From Platanthera guangdongensis (taxonomy: Eukaryota; Streptophyta; Magnoliopsida; Asparagales; Orchidaceae), in contig CM077167.1 of assembly GCA_039583875.1 (NCBI GenBank), forward strand, positions 147,577,010 through 147,641,009: a stretch of 64,000 nt of DNA, written 5' to 3'. The notes beneath the pieces are model-generated. The model did no database searches, was not told the origin of the DNA, and worked only from the letters and a program-made list of their open reading frames with translations. This document shows positions 11,602 through 21,561 of this stretch, in pieces; position 1 is the first letter of the stretch; every line of letters starts with the position of its first letter. The translations under genes were made by a program, and so were the position numbers.

Positions 11602-11985
11602 TCTCGACACTCGACACTTCGTCGAGTGAAGATCGTCGACCTGATGACATGGCCTTGGACACGCCCGTGTCCTAGGCCGCGTGCCTTGTCTCGACACATC
11701 GTCGAACAAAGTGTCGACCTCCCGGGATGAGTGTCGACACTGGATGACACGCCCTACGACACGCCCATGTCGCAGGCCGTGTGCCATGTCTCGACACTTC
11801 GTCGAACGCAGAGTGTCGACTTCGCGGGCTAAGTGTCGACACGAGTCGACACGCCCTGCGACACGCCCGTGTCGCAGGCCGTGTGCCCAGTCTCGACACA
11901 ATATCGAGATCAAAATGTCGATTTCCCAGCTGAGTGTCGACACAAGCTTGACACGCCCGTGTCCCAGGCCGTGTGCCTGCAGCTA
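11602..11985. repeat. Tandem repeat of about 100 bp in gypsy I 5' LTR
   Basis: Units start with TCTCGACAC at 11602, 11689, 11789 and 11891, matching the array at 4702-5091. The last unit is shorter because one GACACGCCC half-motif is missing. Confidence 0.85.
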
Positions 11986-12043
11986 GAACCTAAAACTGGT
12001 CCAAAATGTCCCCCGTCGCTCCTTTGAGTTTCGGGGCGTTACA

Positions 12044-12048
12044 GACTG
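12044..12048. other. Target site duplication GACTG, right copy
   Basis: It directly follows the gypsy I LTR end and matches 2837-2841. Confidence 0.92.
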
Positions 12049-12131
12049 CTCTTTGCTCATCCATTTTAATTTGCAGAGCAACCAACAGTGAACTGAAATC
12101 AACTATTGGAGCTGAGGGTTGTGAAGCTGTC

Positions 12132-12199
12132 TGTAAAGCTTTCTTGTAATTTGAGCTTTTCTTCTTGTAAAGCTTTCTTGTAATTTGAGCTTTTCTTCT
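12132..12199. repeat. 34-bp tandem duplication inside ORF3 of element A
   Basis: The unit starting TGTAAAGCTTTCTTG occurs at 12132-12165 and again at 12166-12199. As 34 is not a multiple of three, it breaks the ORF3 frame. Confidence 0.9.
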
Positions 12200-13664
12200 T
12201 GTAAACCATCAGTTTTCTCTTATTTGCTCTTAGTGCTTCTCCATCATCAGATTCAGAAGAACTTTCTAGATTCACTGTGTCCTTTGGACTTGAGGGCATC
12301 TCCTTGTCAGTTCTGGGCAACTCCCCCTGAGTCCCTGGCTCCTCCGCCTCAGTTCTTGGCACTACTTCCTCAGTTCTTACATCTTGTAAATCCGGGAATA
12401 ATTCCTCAAGAGTGAATTCTTATTGCAGTTGAATTGGAGGAACATCTGTATCTTGTACATTTAATGGAGTATCATCTAATGCATATGTATTATCCATTGA
12501 TACATCTTGTGCAGTAATGTTGTCAAGGTGTGTCTGTTCAACATTAGTTAGAAGCATAGTTAGTGTATCTGGCTCAGTATCTAGTATAGTTTGATTAATA
12601 TCATTTATTACCTCAAGAATTATTTGAGTGGCTGTTTCACTCTCTAAGGCAGCTTGCTCTTTCTCAGGAGCACTTTCTGGAGGCAAGACCTCTTGTTGAA
12701 CCGGTGAAAGTTCATTGGCTCCGCCTAGAGGAGGCACATCCTGAACTTGATCTAGTGGGATGGTACTTTCTGAAATATACTCCCCCTGTATCTAACTATC
12801 ATCTACATTCTTAGGAGCAGATGATTTCCTTATAGATTCTTGTTGGTCTTCATCTGAACTGAAGATTACTTGTTCTTCTGAATCACTAGAAGATTCAGGC
12901 TTCCTGAGTGTTGTCTTTTTCTTTTTCTGTTGTGGTTGTTTCTGTGGTGTAGAACCATCTTTTGTCAAAACTCTTTCCCACTTGGATAATATTTTCATAT
13001 CCATCCTTCTCATGTGGTTTATTCTAGAACCAGTTGTGTGGTTCAACACTTCAGGAATATTTGTTGCCAGATATAGACTCAGTATTCTACCTAGATTGGG
13101 TTTCTTCAGGCTTTCCTTGATCTTGTCAAAAATCACTGCATACCAGTTAGTTTTAATTCTGAAAATGACTCTGGTCATCAAGCTGAACATATAGGCTGAG
13201 ATCCTATCATGTCCACCTGGTTTGCAGAGAATTACTTTGCCCATTATCTCTGAGAGAAACTTTCCTTGGGAGTTCATCCCCTTTCTTTGCATTGATGATT
13301 CAATCTTAGTGGTGGGATGCAGACCACACCATTGAAGAGCTTCTTTTGTCAGTGAAGATGTGACTTCATCATCTTCCCGAGTCCTAGGCAATTGGAGTGT
13401 CTTTCTCAGACGCTTTTGGGTAAGTTTCACCTTGCTTCCTTGAATTGATGACCTAATCTTCAATTCAGTTGAATCCAAGGTTGCTTTTGTATAGAATTCA
13501 AGAATTTTTATCTTCCAAATCTTGGTAGGTTCGGAAACTAGATATTCTAAACCATTTTCTTGGATTAGGGTTATCACATCTCGAATCTCAATCTCTGTAC
13601 TCTCAAAAGCATTGTGAACTAACTCATAGCCTTCGTTGATGTTGGTCTCCAACTTTGGTGCCAT

Positions 13665-13805
13665 TGATGACGAGAAATTTGAGGAGAAGAGAGATGAAGG
13701 TTTGTCGACTCAAGGAGTTAGTCTCGAAAATGTGGAGAGCTTAGTCGACAAAGTTGTTCTGTGACCTATTTATATGTTTGTCAACACAGAAGGTCAAAAG
13801 GCGGG
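13665..13805. other. Pol-ORF3 spacer of element A, ORF3-proximal part
   Basis: This non-coding piece lies just upstream of the ORF3 ATG (minus strand). It holds GTCGAC-type motifs such as TTTGTCGACTC. It would be continuous with 28861-29232 if element B were removed. Confidence 0.65.
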
Positions 13806-13810
13806 GTAAT
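13806..13810. other. Target site duplication GTAAT, left copy
   Basis: GTAAT directly precedes the element B LTR start TGTTGGGTATTG. The same pentamer follows the far end at 28856-28860. Confidence 0.9.
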
Positions 13811-14214
13811 TGTTGGGTATTGTATCCACAATTACCTGGATTTGAGGAAGCCACCTGTCAAGCTAAGATGAATTCACAATGTATTTGATAAAATATTTCA
13901 AGTTGTGCTTGCAGTTATTCCACGCTAAGTGCACACCAATGTCAGGGTGCAATAGGTCAATATACACGGGTCTGCATGACGTAATCCCTCGTTGAGCAGA
14001 TCAGCGTGTTGGCCAACGTGTACTCTCTCTATTGGAGTGCACTTACTTTCAAGTACAGGGCTGTGCTTATGCAAGAGCAGACAAGGAGCAAGGATGAGTC
14101 AAAGAGCAGCTCAGAGGCGTAAGACGAAAAATCATCTAAGTAAGAATCGACGAGAATCACCAAGTGATTCTCTTCTGGTGGTACCCACAACGGTCACCTT
14201 GAAGTTGTCTACAG

Positions 14215-14222
14215 TATAAATA
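14215..14222 (+). promoter_or_regulatory. TATA box of element B LTR
   Basis: TATAAATA lies in CTACAGTATAAATACAGG and is preserved in the other LTR at 27985-27992. Position inside the LTR fits the U3/R promoter. Confidence 0.65.
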
Positions 14223-15036
14223 CAGGCGTATTTTTGAACAGAAAGGCAACGAAGAAGATTTAAAAAAGACGAGCCGCGACGTGACCTAGATCGCGAGTTC
14301 CGCTCCGCCGCCGCCGCCGTCGCCGCTCAAGCAAGTTGATCGCCGGTCTTGATCGTGGTTTCTTCCAGATCTTCCGGCGATAGAAGCTTAGCCAAGCTTA
14401 GAGTCTCACGCGTCTAACCGGAGATCTCTTGTCTCTTGATTTGTTGATCGGGAAAACCTTCCCCATCCGAATCGATCGAGACGACCGATCCTAGTGTGAC
14501 CGTTGGAAGACCTAGCTAGCTTTGCTATGAAGTTTGGATCTCCAAAGTATAGCAGCCGCACATCATTGTCGCCGCCGATCCCGTGAACCAAGCCACCGCC
14601 CATCTTTGCCGCTGCCGGTTCCGGGGAGATTCTCTCCAAGAGAGATCTAGGGTTGTGGACTCTTCGTGGACTTCAAGAACACGTCGAACGAAGAGGGACA
14701 TCTTAGTCTCCAAACATAGTTTGTATTTCTTGTACATTCTAGTTTATTTTTGTTGTAAAGGAACGTAGGTTCCTAGTTGTAAGGGTTGGGTGCAACCCGT
14801 GTTGTGGGAGTGTTGACTCCTACGTGTGGAAGGGTTCCTTCCGATAGTGCAAGGATTGGATTTCAATCCTGTTGGTGAAGAGACCGAGTCGTCCCTTGTT
14901 GGGAGATAGGTCGAAGGGGGAAAGTGGATGTACCCAAATCGGGGAACCACTATAAATTGCTTGTGTACCTTCTTTGCTGTGGTGTTTTATTTTCTTGTGC
15001 AGGTTCAATTTTAAATTCCGCAAAAATGCTGCACGT

Positions 15037-15071
15037 CACCTATTCCCCCCCCCCCCCCCCCCCCATAGGTG
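15037..15071 (+). other. CACCTAT / ATAGGTG hairpin with poly-C loop in LTR B
   Basis: A perfect 7-bp inverted repeat flanks T plus 20 C residues, about 30 bases before the PBS. The other LTR has the same stem with only 7 C (28806-28827). A comparable C-run between CCTA/TAGG arms lies near the LTR end of element A (34731-34757) and of element C (46670-46700). Confidence 0.7.
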
Positions 15072-15099
15072 AAGATAGTTGACACTAGGTGGACTTTCA

Positions 15100-15113
15100 A
15101 GTGGTATCAGAGG
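15100..15113 (+). other. Primer binding site of element B (initiator tRNA-Met)
   Basis: It reads AGTGGTATCAGAGG directly after the LTR end; TGGTATCAGAG is complementary to the plant tRNA-iMet 3' end. Confidence 0.9.
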
Positions 15114-15173
15114 GAGGTTGCTCATCAAAAAGGTTTACACCTTGAGTAGAATCCTGCCACCAGTGTCAGAAGC

Positions 15174-16751
15174 ATGGAGCTGGATCATGAGATATCGCCA
15201 CTAAGACTTCCCAAATGCACAAAGGAGTATTATCCCGTCTGGAAGATGAGAGTGTCGTATCACTTGGAGGCTATCGATCCTTGAGCATCTTTCATCCTGG
15301 AACAGGGTCCTTTTATTCCTATGAAGACCTCCGCCTCTGGAAAGAATATCCAAGTGCCCAAGTGCATTGCTGAGATGTCAGAGACGGAACTCTCATTATT
15401 TAATCTGGACAAGATGATTCGTCAGATTATCATGGATATCTGGTCTGGACCTTCTCGCTCCAGATTGGAAAAATGTGGGACGGCCAAATCTATGTGGGTG
15501 ATGATCTCAGAGCTGATGGGGGGATCAAAGAAAGCTGGAATCTGCTGTCAACTAGATGATGAAGCCTATGTGGGGGTCCTCACCTCTGAAGATGAAGGCA
15601 AGGATCAATCGGACAGCATCAGAGCTCCAGTATCCGTGTCAGAGACTGAAGATGCCAGTGAGGAAAGCAGCTCTGATGAGGATGACACAACGGTCACTGG
15701 TTCTAATGACAATAACACTGAAGAGCAGGTAATTTCTTCATCTTACCCCATCTCTCATGAAGTTTCTGAAGACAGAAACTGTTTCCCTTTAGAAAATCCT
15801 GATTCTCTGAAGAGAGCCCTTCAGAAAAGCAACCTACTTGTTGAAGAACAAGCTCAGGAGATTGCTCGGCTGAAGATCTTGTTGGTTCTCCAATTGGCAT
15901 CCAACAAGGTCAAGGACTCTAAAATCTCTGATCTAGAGAGTAGTCTAGAGAATGAGAAAAGGGCAGTACCTAACTTTTCCAAAGTTGATGCTATGAAGAG
16001 AAAGGTAGAAAATGGGTGGATCTCCCGAATTATCAATTCGTGGAGAAATGGGGAAACGGTATTCCGACCCCCCACTCCAAGCAGGAAGGCTACTCATCAT
16101 GCCTTCAGGTATGATCACAGGAATAATCGTGATCACTACAAGGGTGATCTGTCCTCATGTGGAGACACCCATAGTGCAAGGGCCGTCTTGGCCACCCATG
16201 AGAGAATACCTAATGCTCCTTCTGAGCCCTTTGTATTCTCGGCCACTGCCCATACTCAGCATGAATCAGCTGGTATCAGCTCTCAGAACTCTTCTCTCCA
16301 CCCAAGGACACAGGAAAGGGGGGTTAGAAGTCATGCTGTAAGTTCTCATGGGGCCTCAGGAAGGGGGCTGTCTGAAAGGAAGGCACCACCTCCCAGACCT
16401 CGTGACGCTCGCTGCATGCATTCATTCCACCCTTCCACGTATCACGGTGGAAGAGGCATTTCTGGGAGCAGATCCAGATCTATCCCGTTTGGACCTAGGC
16501 TCATGACTACCTCAGTCACTAGATCAGGTCAGAAACGGAGATACAACATTCACAAGTGTTGGTGCTGTGGCAAGGTGGGACACTTTGCCATAGACTGTTG
16601 GCACAACCCCTCTGTGTCAAGGGCAAGGGCCTATCCACATCTCCAGGGCAGAGGTAGTCTTCCTGTCAGGATTTCTGAAGGAAGGCAGTCGAGTGTTTAT
16701 GCTAACAAGAACCTAGGACCCAATATGTATTGGGTTCCTAAGGTAAAGTAA
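15174..16751 (+). pseudogene. Element B gag (one stop, probably internally shortened)
   Basis: The ATG at 15174 starts MELDHEISPLRLPKC and the frame meets TGA at 15282-15284 (EAIDP-stop-ASFILEQGPFIPM), then stays open for 476 codons from 15321. FILEQGPFIPM matches the GPFIPM block of the copia A and C Gag proteins. The central Gag block (STFQNLVH...SLTKDW in A and C) is missing: text jumps from KSMWVMISELM to an acidic region. A coiled-coil-like stretch follows. Near the C-terminus is a good zinc knuckle CWCCGKVGHFAIDC (nucleotides from 16557), then RGSLPVRISEGR and YWVPKVK as in related copias just before protease. The protease that should follow is absent. Confidence 0.78.
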
Positions 16752-17878
16752 CTCTCTTTTGCAGGGTAGTCTAGGTTCCCGTAAATATAATGAAAACTAG
16801 ACAGTAGATGTTTCAAGACTATATTGGAACAAATATATGGAATAACAGAAGTGATATCTACCTGGGCATACTCACATTGAGCACCTGGTATGTTTCAACC
16901 AGAGGGGCTAAATGATAACTCTCATAATCCCAGGTATTTTTCATCAGCTCCAAGACTTGAGTCACATTGTATCGACATTTCCATATATATATATATATTT
17001 ATATATACCTATATACACATATATGAGTGTACACCTAAGGGTAGGTTAACTCGATAAATATAAACCTTAGATACATCAATAAAGATTTATCGGAAAGTTC
17101 CACTGGTAGATTCGAGAACTAACATCTACAGGCGTAAATTAGTTCACTGAAAACTAACGAAGATACGTCTTTGGAAATCTCGACAACGAAGATACGTCAT
17201 TGGAAATCTTGCCATCAAGAAATGTATGGAAAAGCCCGGTTCAAACCCTAAATAGATTGGCTTTAAGAAGTATTTATCTATTTAGAAGATCTTTAAATTG
17301 ACTTGACATCGGAAGACTTCGAAAATCTGGCATGTCTCTTAACCCGTAGATTCCTGTTAAAGAATCCCTTCAATTTCGACTTAGACAAACGGAAACCCTT
17401 TAAAATCCCTTTTTAAACCCGTCGAAATCTTGCCAATCTCCCGCCGACCCTTCATATTCCGCAGGAGCTCACCGAAGGTATCTCGCCGAATCGTGAAGAC
17501 TTCCGTCGACATCCCGCAGGAAGCTCACCGAAGGTCTCTCGCAGGAAGCTCACCGAAGGTCTCTCGCCGATTCTTCCCCTTCTGTCGACATCCCGCAAGA
17601 TTTCTCACGAAGGACCCTCGCCGACTCTTCCCGATTCGCCGATCTCGCCGATTGCCTTCCGTGGATCTCTCATCTCTCTCGTCCAGGGATTTCTCCACAG
17701 TTTCGATCACTCACAGTCAGGTGCACCTCCCGGGTGTTCGTCGTCTTTTTCAAACTAACTCACCGTCTACGCTGTTAGGTAACCACATCCTCATCCTTAC
17801 AAGAACTTTATTACTAGTGTCGCTTCCATTTTCACTTTTGATTAAGCGTAGAGTAGGGATTCTCTCCCTAGGTTTGCG
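16752..17878 (+). other. Non-coding junction and ORF3 leader of element B
   Basis: No pol motif is visible in any frame. An AT run lies at 16982-17000. A 25-bp direct repeat beginning GCAGGAAGCTCACCGAAGG occurs at 17516-17540 and 17541-17565, with related imperfect copies at 17461 and 17590, giving a Ser/Arg-rich shadow frame that I do not regard as a gene. This is the place where pol has been lost, and probably a long leader or spacer ahead of ORF3. Confidence 0.6.
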
Positions 17879-20208
17879 ATGGCTCCAAGGACAACCGCTG
17901 GACGTGAGCTGGTTCGAACAGGGTTCTCGCATGCCTCTGACGAATTCAGAAACATCATTATTATGCTGGAAGAGGCTGGACTCTCATTCGTACTGGAGCA
18001 CCCGTGTAAAATCTTGGACAAGGAAGTGTTGGAGTTCTTCGCTACCGCCAAACTCCGAAATGAAGACTCTCTCATCAAGAGCAAGGTTGCAGGGGCAACG
18101 ATCAAGATGTCTGCAAACAAGCTAACCCAATACTTGCAGCTCACTAGTTCGGAGCACGAGGATTATCTTGAGGAAGAAGACAAAACCAGGACTTTATTAT
18201 TCTATGGACTCGCTCGAGGAACTCGGTCGATAAAGCGAAAGGATATGAATGAAGAAGGGAAACTTCTGTCAGACATCATTGGGAAGGTACTCATATGCAA
18301 ACCGGGTTCTCATGACCACATCTCTGCGGACATGTTCAAGATCCTGGTGGCAATTGTCTGCAGAAAAGGATTCAACTGGGGGGCATTGCTTTTTGAGAAG
18401 ATAAAGGACACCCACAGATCTCAAAGCTTTGGCCGAATCATCAGTCTGTATCTCAATCAGTTGAACGGAGATAAGTATGACATGAGTAAAGGTGTTCCTC
18501 TACATTACTTGAAGAAAATGGACTCGAGTGTTTTTGACAGATGGGAGAGGCGCATTGGGCAGGCTGCCGTGGTAGAACAACAGGAAGTATCTCCAGCCGA
18601 GGATGGAACTGTGGCTGATTCCTTAGTTATCCCCAGTGAAATTCCTGATGCTTTGACTGCAGGAATTGAGGGGGAGCCTCTACCCACTGATGCTAATATC
18701 GTATCTGACATCTCCCAGACAGCCAGAGATGCAGTGGCGGATATACAAGAAGAAAGTGAAGCTGTGCTGGAGAATGAGGAGGCCCTGAACCTGAACGATC
18801 TAGGAGCCGGAGGTGCTGTAGAGGAGACTGCTGACGAAGGGTTGGAAGATGATGCTGATGAGAATGATCTCATGGATGATGAAGGTGAGGAAGAATGCAA
18901 TGAGGGACAGGAAGCTTTGGAGACTCAGGATATCACTGAAGCTCCATCTGACAAGCACGCTCCTGAGATCGTTCCTGAGATCATTAGTGCAACAGTGGAG
19001 GGGGAGTCTGAGAAATCTACAGAGGCCGCAAGCATTCCCCCTTAGAGTCTGTGCTTGTGTCCAGCTCTACAGGTGCATCTGATGAAGAGCAAGGCCAAGG
19101 AGTGCCTCAGGCTCATCCACTACGAGATGATCTAGCCAATCACACCGTGAATGTCATTCAGGGTATTGTGGATGAGCTCAAAGCATCTTTTGAGAAAGCT
19201 CAAAATAAAATGTTGAACAGAATTAAGAAATCAGAGAATCTCATGCTCAAGAACATGGTGGAGATCAATCACAAACTGGACGTGATGGAAAAGAAGTTTG
19301 AAGATAAGTATACAGCGGCCGGCCAAGCTGTCACTCTTCTTATGGACGGATTGAAAAAGAACACCGATACTCTCGCCGTAGTGAATCAGAATGCTCATGT
19401 CGTAGCAAATAACATTCAAAAGTTTGATGGCAATATGGTAACTCTCAACACAAATCAACAAGCCTTGGTCACTGAATTTTCCAGGACTACAAAGCATATT
19501 GATGAGTCACTGCATTCTTATGCAAACTCCATTGCAGTCGAAGCCAAAAAGGGGGAGAAAGAATATATAGCTAAGATGGCCGAGCTTCAAGAAATCATCA
19601 TCAATAACTTTGAGCAGTCAAACAAATATGTTTATGAAAGTTGCTGGTGGATGCTCCAACAAGCGTTAGACGTTAATATCCCTGAAAATCCCCAGGGTGC
19701 TCCTTCTCCTGAAGATAATACTATGGCTGATGAGGGCGCCAGTGTTGAAGAAGTTCCTGTAAGTGAAGCTGATGTTCATAGGGCTGCTAGGGCCTCCTCC
19801 AAGGCAAAACTGATGGCAATGTTTGACCAAGGAGCCCTAGCAAAAGCCAGAGATAAGAGAAAATCTCAAGAAGGGACATCAAAGGAAACACAAGCTGAAA
19901 AGAGAATCAGACTGAAGGAGGAGGAAGTAAGAAACGAAAAGTGGAGTCCAGTATCCAAGAGTATCATACTGGACACATTCTGGCTACAAGAAAAAGTGGA
20001 AATCAATCGAAACGATGTATACAGCCAGCATGAGTGGGAGCTGCACAAGACCTATGAAGCCAAACGTAACATCTTCTTCAGGACCAACACTGCGACAGAT
20101 AAAGCTCCTCCTCGCAGATACTACCCAAAGCCTAAGGAGTATGTTGAAAGGCAAAGGAAGAAGTTTTTGGCTCAGAAACTCAAGGATGACTTAGCCAAAG
20201 AAAAATAG
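17879..20208 (+). pseudogene. Element B ORF3, copy 1 (full length, one frameshift)
   Basis: It starts at ATG 17879 (MAPRTTAGRELVRTGF) and would give about 775 residues. The first 230 residues form the domain shared with element A ORF3. A very acidic linker follows (DDADENDLMDDEGEEE), then a long coiled-coil-like part (about 19150-19640), a basic region (KARDKRKSQEG, EKRIRLKEEE) and the closing block WSPVSKSIIL...YYPKPKEYVERQRKKF. A run of five C at 19037-19041, against six in copies 2-4, shifts the frame and gives a stop (SIPP-stop); the second half then reads openly to 20208. Copy 1 also differs from copies 2-4 by EKVEIN for EKGEIN and PPRRYY for PPPRYY. No membrane segment or signal peptide is evident. 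The function is unknown. Confidence 0.8.
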
Positions 20209-20279
20209 TCAGAAATTTATAGCTTGTCATTCTCTCATAAGAACAATTAACGTGTATTATTATTATATGAACAATCTTG

Positions 20280-20283
<4 letters not shown>

Positions 20284-20310
<27 letters not shown>
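20284..20310. repeat. AT microsatellite after ORF3 copy 1
   Basis: An AT run sits about 80 bases after the ORF3 stop. Its counterparts after copies 2, 3 and 4 lie near 21464-21486, 24895-24945 and 26096-26121 and have different lengths. Confidence 0.85.
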
Positions 20311-20314
<4 letters not shown>

Positions 20315-20445
20315 GAATTTATGAGTGACTCAAGTTTTGGTCTGTTTGCCTATACTCTCTTGTGCTGCATCTCTAAATTCTGTATGTTGTATATATTATC
20401 TGGTTGGTGGTATTCATCTTAGCTAGTAGGATTTTGGCTTCGTCA

Positions 20446-20458
20446 AATAGGGGGAGAT
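20446..20458 (+). other. Polypurine tract before LTR of element B, copy 1
   Basis: AATAGGGGGAGAT precedes TGTTGGG. The same tract occurs at 25083-25095 (plus) and, inverted, at 21314-21326 and 25951-25963. Confidence 0.85.
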
Positions 20459-20945
20459 TGTTGGGTATTGTATCCACAATTACCTGGATTTGAGGAAGCC
20501 ACCTGTCAAGCTAAGATGAATTCACAATGTATTTGATAAAATATTTCAAGTTGTGCTTGCAGTTATTCCACGCTAAGTGCACACCAATGTCAGGGTGCAG
20601 TAGGTCAATATACACGGGTCTGCACGACGTAATCCCTCGTTGAGCAGATCAGTGTGTTGGCCTACGTGTACTCTCTCTATTGGAGTGCACTTACTTTCAA
20701 GTACAGGGCTGTGCTTATGCAAGAGCAGACAAGGAGCAAGGATGAGTCAAAGAGCAGCTCAGAGGCGTAAGACGAAAAATCATCTAAGTAAGAATCGACG
20801 AGAATCACCAAGTGATTCTCGCCGATTCGGCGAGAATCACTAGTGATTCTCGCCGAATCGTCGAGAATAACTGGTTGATTCTCGCCGGCTAAATCAGAGT
20901 GCAATCAAGTCAAATTCGACGATAATCACTTTGTGATTCTCGACG
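20459..20945 (+). repeat. LTR B start fragment, copy 1 (left arm of palindrome 1)
   Basis: It begins TGTTGGGTATTG and follows LTR order up to the palindrome cluster. Near 20936-20955 it flips strand within GTGATTCTCGACGATTC. It includes the 20-bp perfect palindrome GAGAATCACTAGTGATTCTC at 20832-20851. Confidence 0.85.
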
Positions 20946-21313
20946 ATTCGGCGAGAATCACTAGTGATTCTCGTCGATTCTTACTTAGATGATTTTTCGT
21001 CTTACGCCTCTGAGCTGCTCTTTGACTCATCCTTGCTCCTTGTCTGCTCTTGCATAAGCACAACCCTGTACTTGAAAGTAAGTGCACTCCAATAGAGAGA
21101 GTACACGTAGGCCAACACACTGATCTGCTCAACGAGGGATTACGTCATGCAGACCCGTGTATATTGACCTACTGCACCCTGACATTGGTGTGCACTTAGC
21201 GTGGAATAACTGCAAGCACAACTTGAAATATTTTATCAAATACATTGTGAATTCATCTTAGCTTGACAGGTGGCTTCCTCAAATCCAGGTAATTGTGGAT
21301 ACAATACCCAACA
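20946..21313 (-). repeat. LTR B start fragment, copy 2 (right arm of palindrome 1)
   Basis: It is the reverse complement of the beginning of copy 1, ending with ATACCCAACA at 21313 next to an inverted PPT. It is shorter than copy 1 by about 120 bases at the centre, so the pivot is asymmetric. Confidence 0.85.
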
Positions 21314-21561
21314 ATCTCCCCCTATTTGACGAAGCCAAAATCCTACTAGCTAAGATGAATACCACCAACCAGATAATATATACAACATACAGAATTTAGA
21401 GATGCAGCACAAGAGAGTATAGGCAAACAGACCAAAACTTGAGTCACTCATAAATTCATATACATATATATATATATATATATATAATTTCAAGATTGTT
21501 CATATAATAATAATACACGTTAATTGTTCTTATGAGAGAATGACAAGCTATAAATTTCTGA

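Larger units (their letters stand above)
2842..12043 (-). mobile_element. Gypsy I: Ty3/gypsy chromovirus-like element (Tekay/Del type) inside ORF3 of element A
   Basis: It is a 9.2-kb element with two long LTRs (2842-5155 and 9695-12043), a PBS next to the right LTR, a PPT next to the left LTR, and gag-PR-RT-RNase H-IN-chromodomain on the minus strand. Both outer ends show TGTAA...TTACA and flanking GACTG. The gypsy order (integrase last), long LTRs, iMet PBS and C-terminal chromodomain-like tail fit the Tekay/Del chromoviruses; the clade call is an inference. It is defective: an in-frame RT deletion, a stop before the integrase core, frameshifts after it, and a damaged Gag zinc knuckle. Confidence 0.93.
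9695..12043 (-). repeat. 5' LTR of gypsy I
   Basis: It is 2349 bp and pairs with 2842-5155. Ends are TGTAACG...GTGTTACA on the minus strand. It carries the expanded AT run at 10227-10309 and the CACGCCCGTG-rich half near 11360-11990. By eye the two LTRs differ by scattered substitutions and several small indels, so the insertion is not brand-new but not ancient. Confidence 0.93.
12044..13664 (-). pseudogene. ORF3 of element A, N-terminal part
   Basis: It begins at an ATG (MAPKLETNINEGYELV) and runs 290 codons to a TAG at 12792-12794. It then continues in the same frame to another stop near 12420 and on to about 12100. The first 230 residues match the element B ORF3 start (MAPRTTAGRELVRTGF): shared patterns include KIWKIKILEFYTKA against KILDKEVLEFFATA, VKLTQKRLRKTLQL against IKMSANKLTQYLQL, and ILCKPGGHDRISAYMF against LICKPGSHDHISADMF. 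This domain resembles what databases call a putative plant transposon protein; I recognise the family but know of no proven function. An acidic, Ser/Glu-rich linker follows. A 34-bp duplication at 12132 shifts the frame just before the gypsy I insertion. Confidence 0.78.
13811..15099 (+). repeat. 5' LTR of element B
   Basis: It starts TGTTGGGTATTG and ends GGACTTTCA just before the PBS. It shares its first part with the LTR starts at 20459, 21313, 25096 and 25950, and its second part (from about 14170) with 27945-28855. Compared with those it lacks the cluster of GAGAATCAC/GTGATTCTC palindromes: the sequence passes from AAGTGATTCTC straight to TTCTGGTGG, so a deletion occurred here. Confidence 0.88.

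Noticed and set aside
14406..14737. Short frames in LTR B (for example the GGGLVHGIGGDND-type frame), repeated at 28175-28506
   Set aside because: They lie inside the LTR downstream of the TATA box, overlap one another on both strands, and have no known domain.
17430..18125. 231-codon frame rich in Ser/Arg upstream of ORF3 copy 1
   Set aside because: It overlaps the well-supported ORF3 start in another frame, and its repeats come from the 25-bp direct repeat.
20800..20990. CRISPR-like array of short repeats
   Set aside because: The units are inverted, irregularly spaced and have no unique spacers of equal length; they are LTR palindromes in a plant genome.
20640..21132. Small frame MSRSVCWPTCTLSIG... 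found five times in the LTR B fragments
   Set aside because: Repeated only because the LTR is repeated; it ends in the palindrome cluster and changes with each rearrangement.
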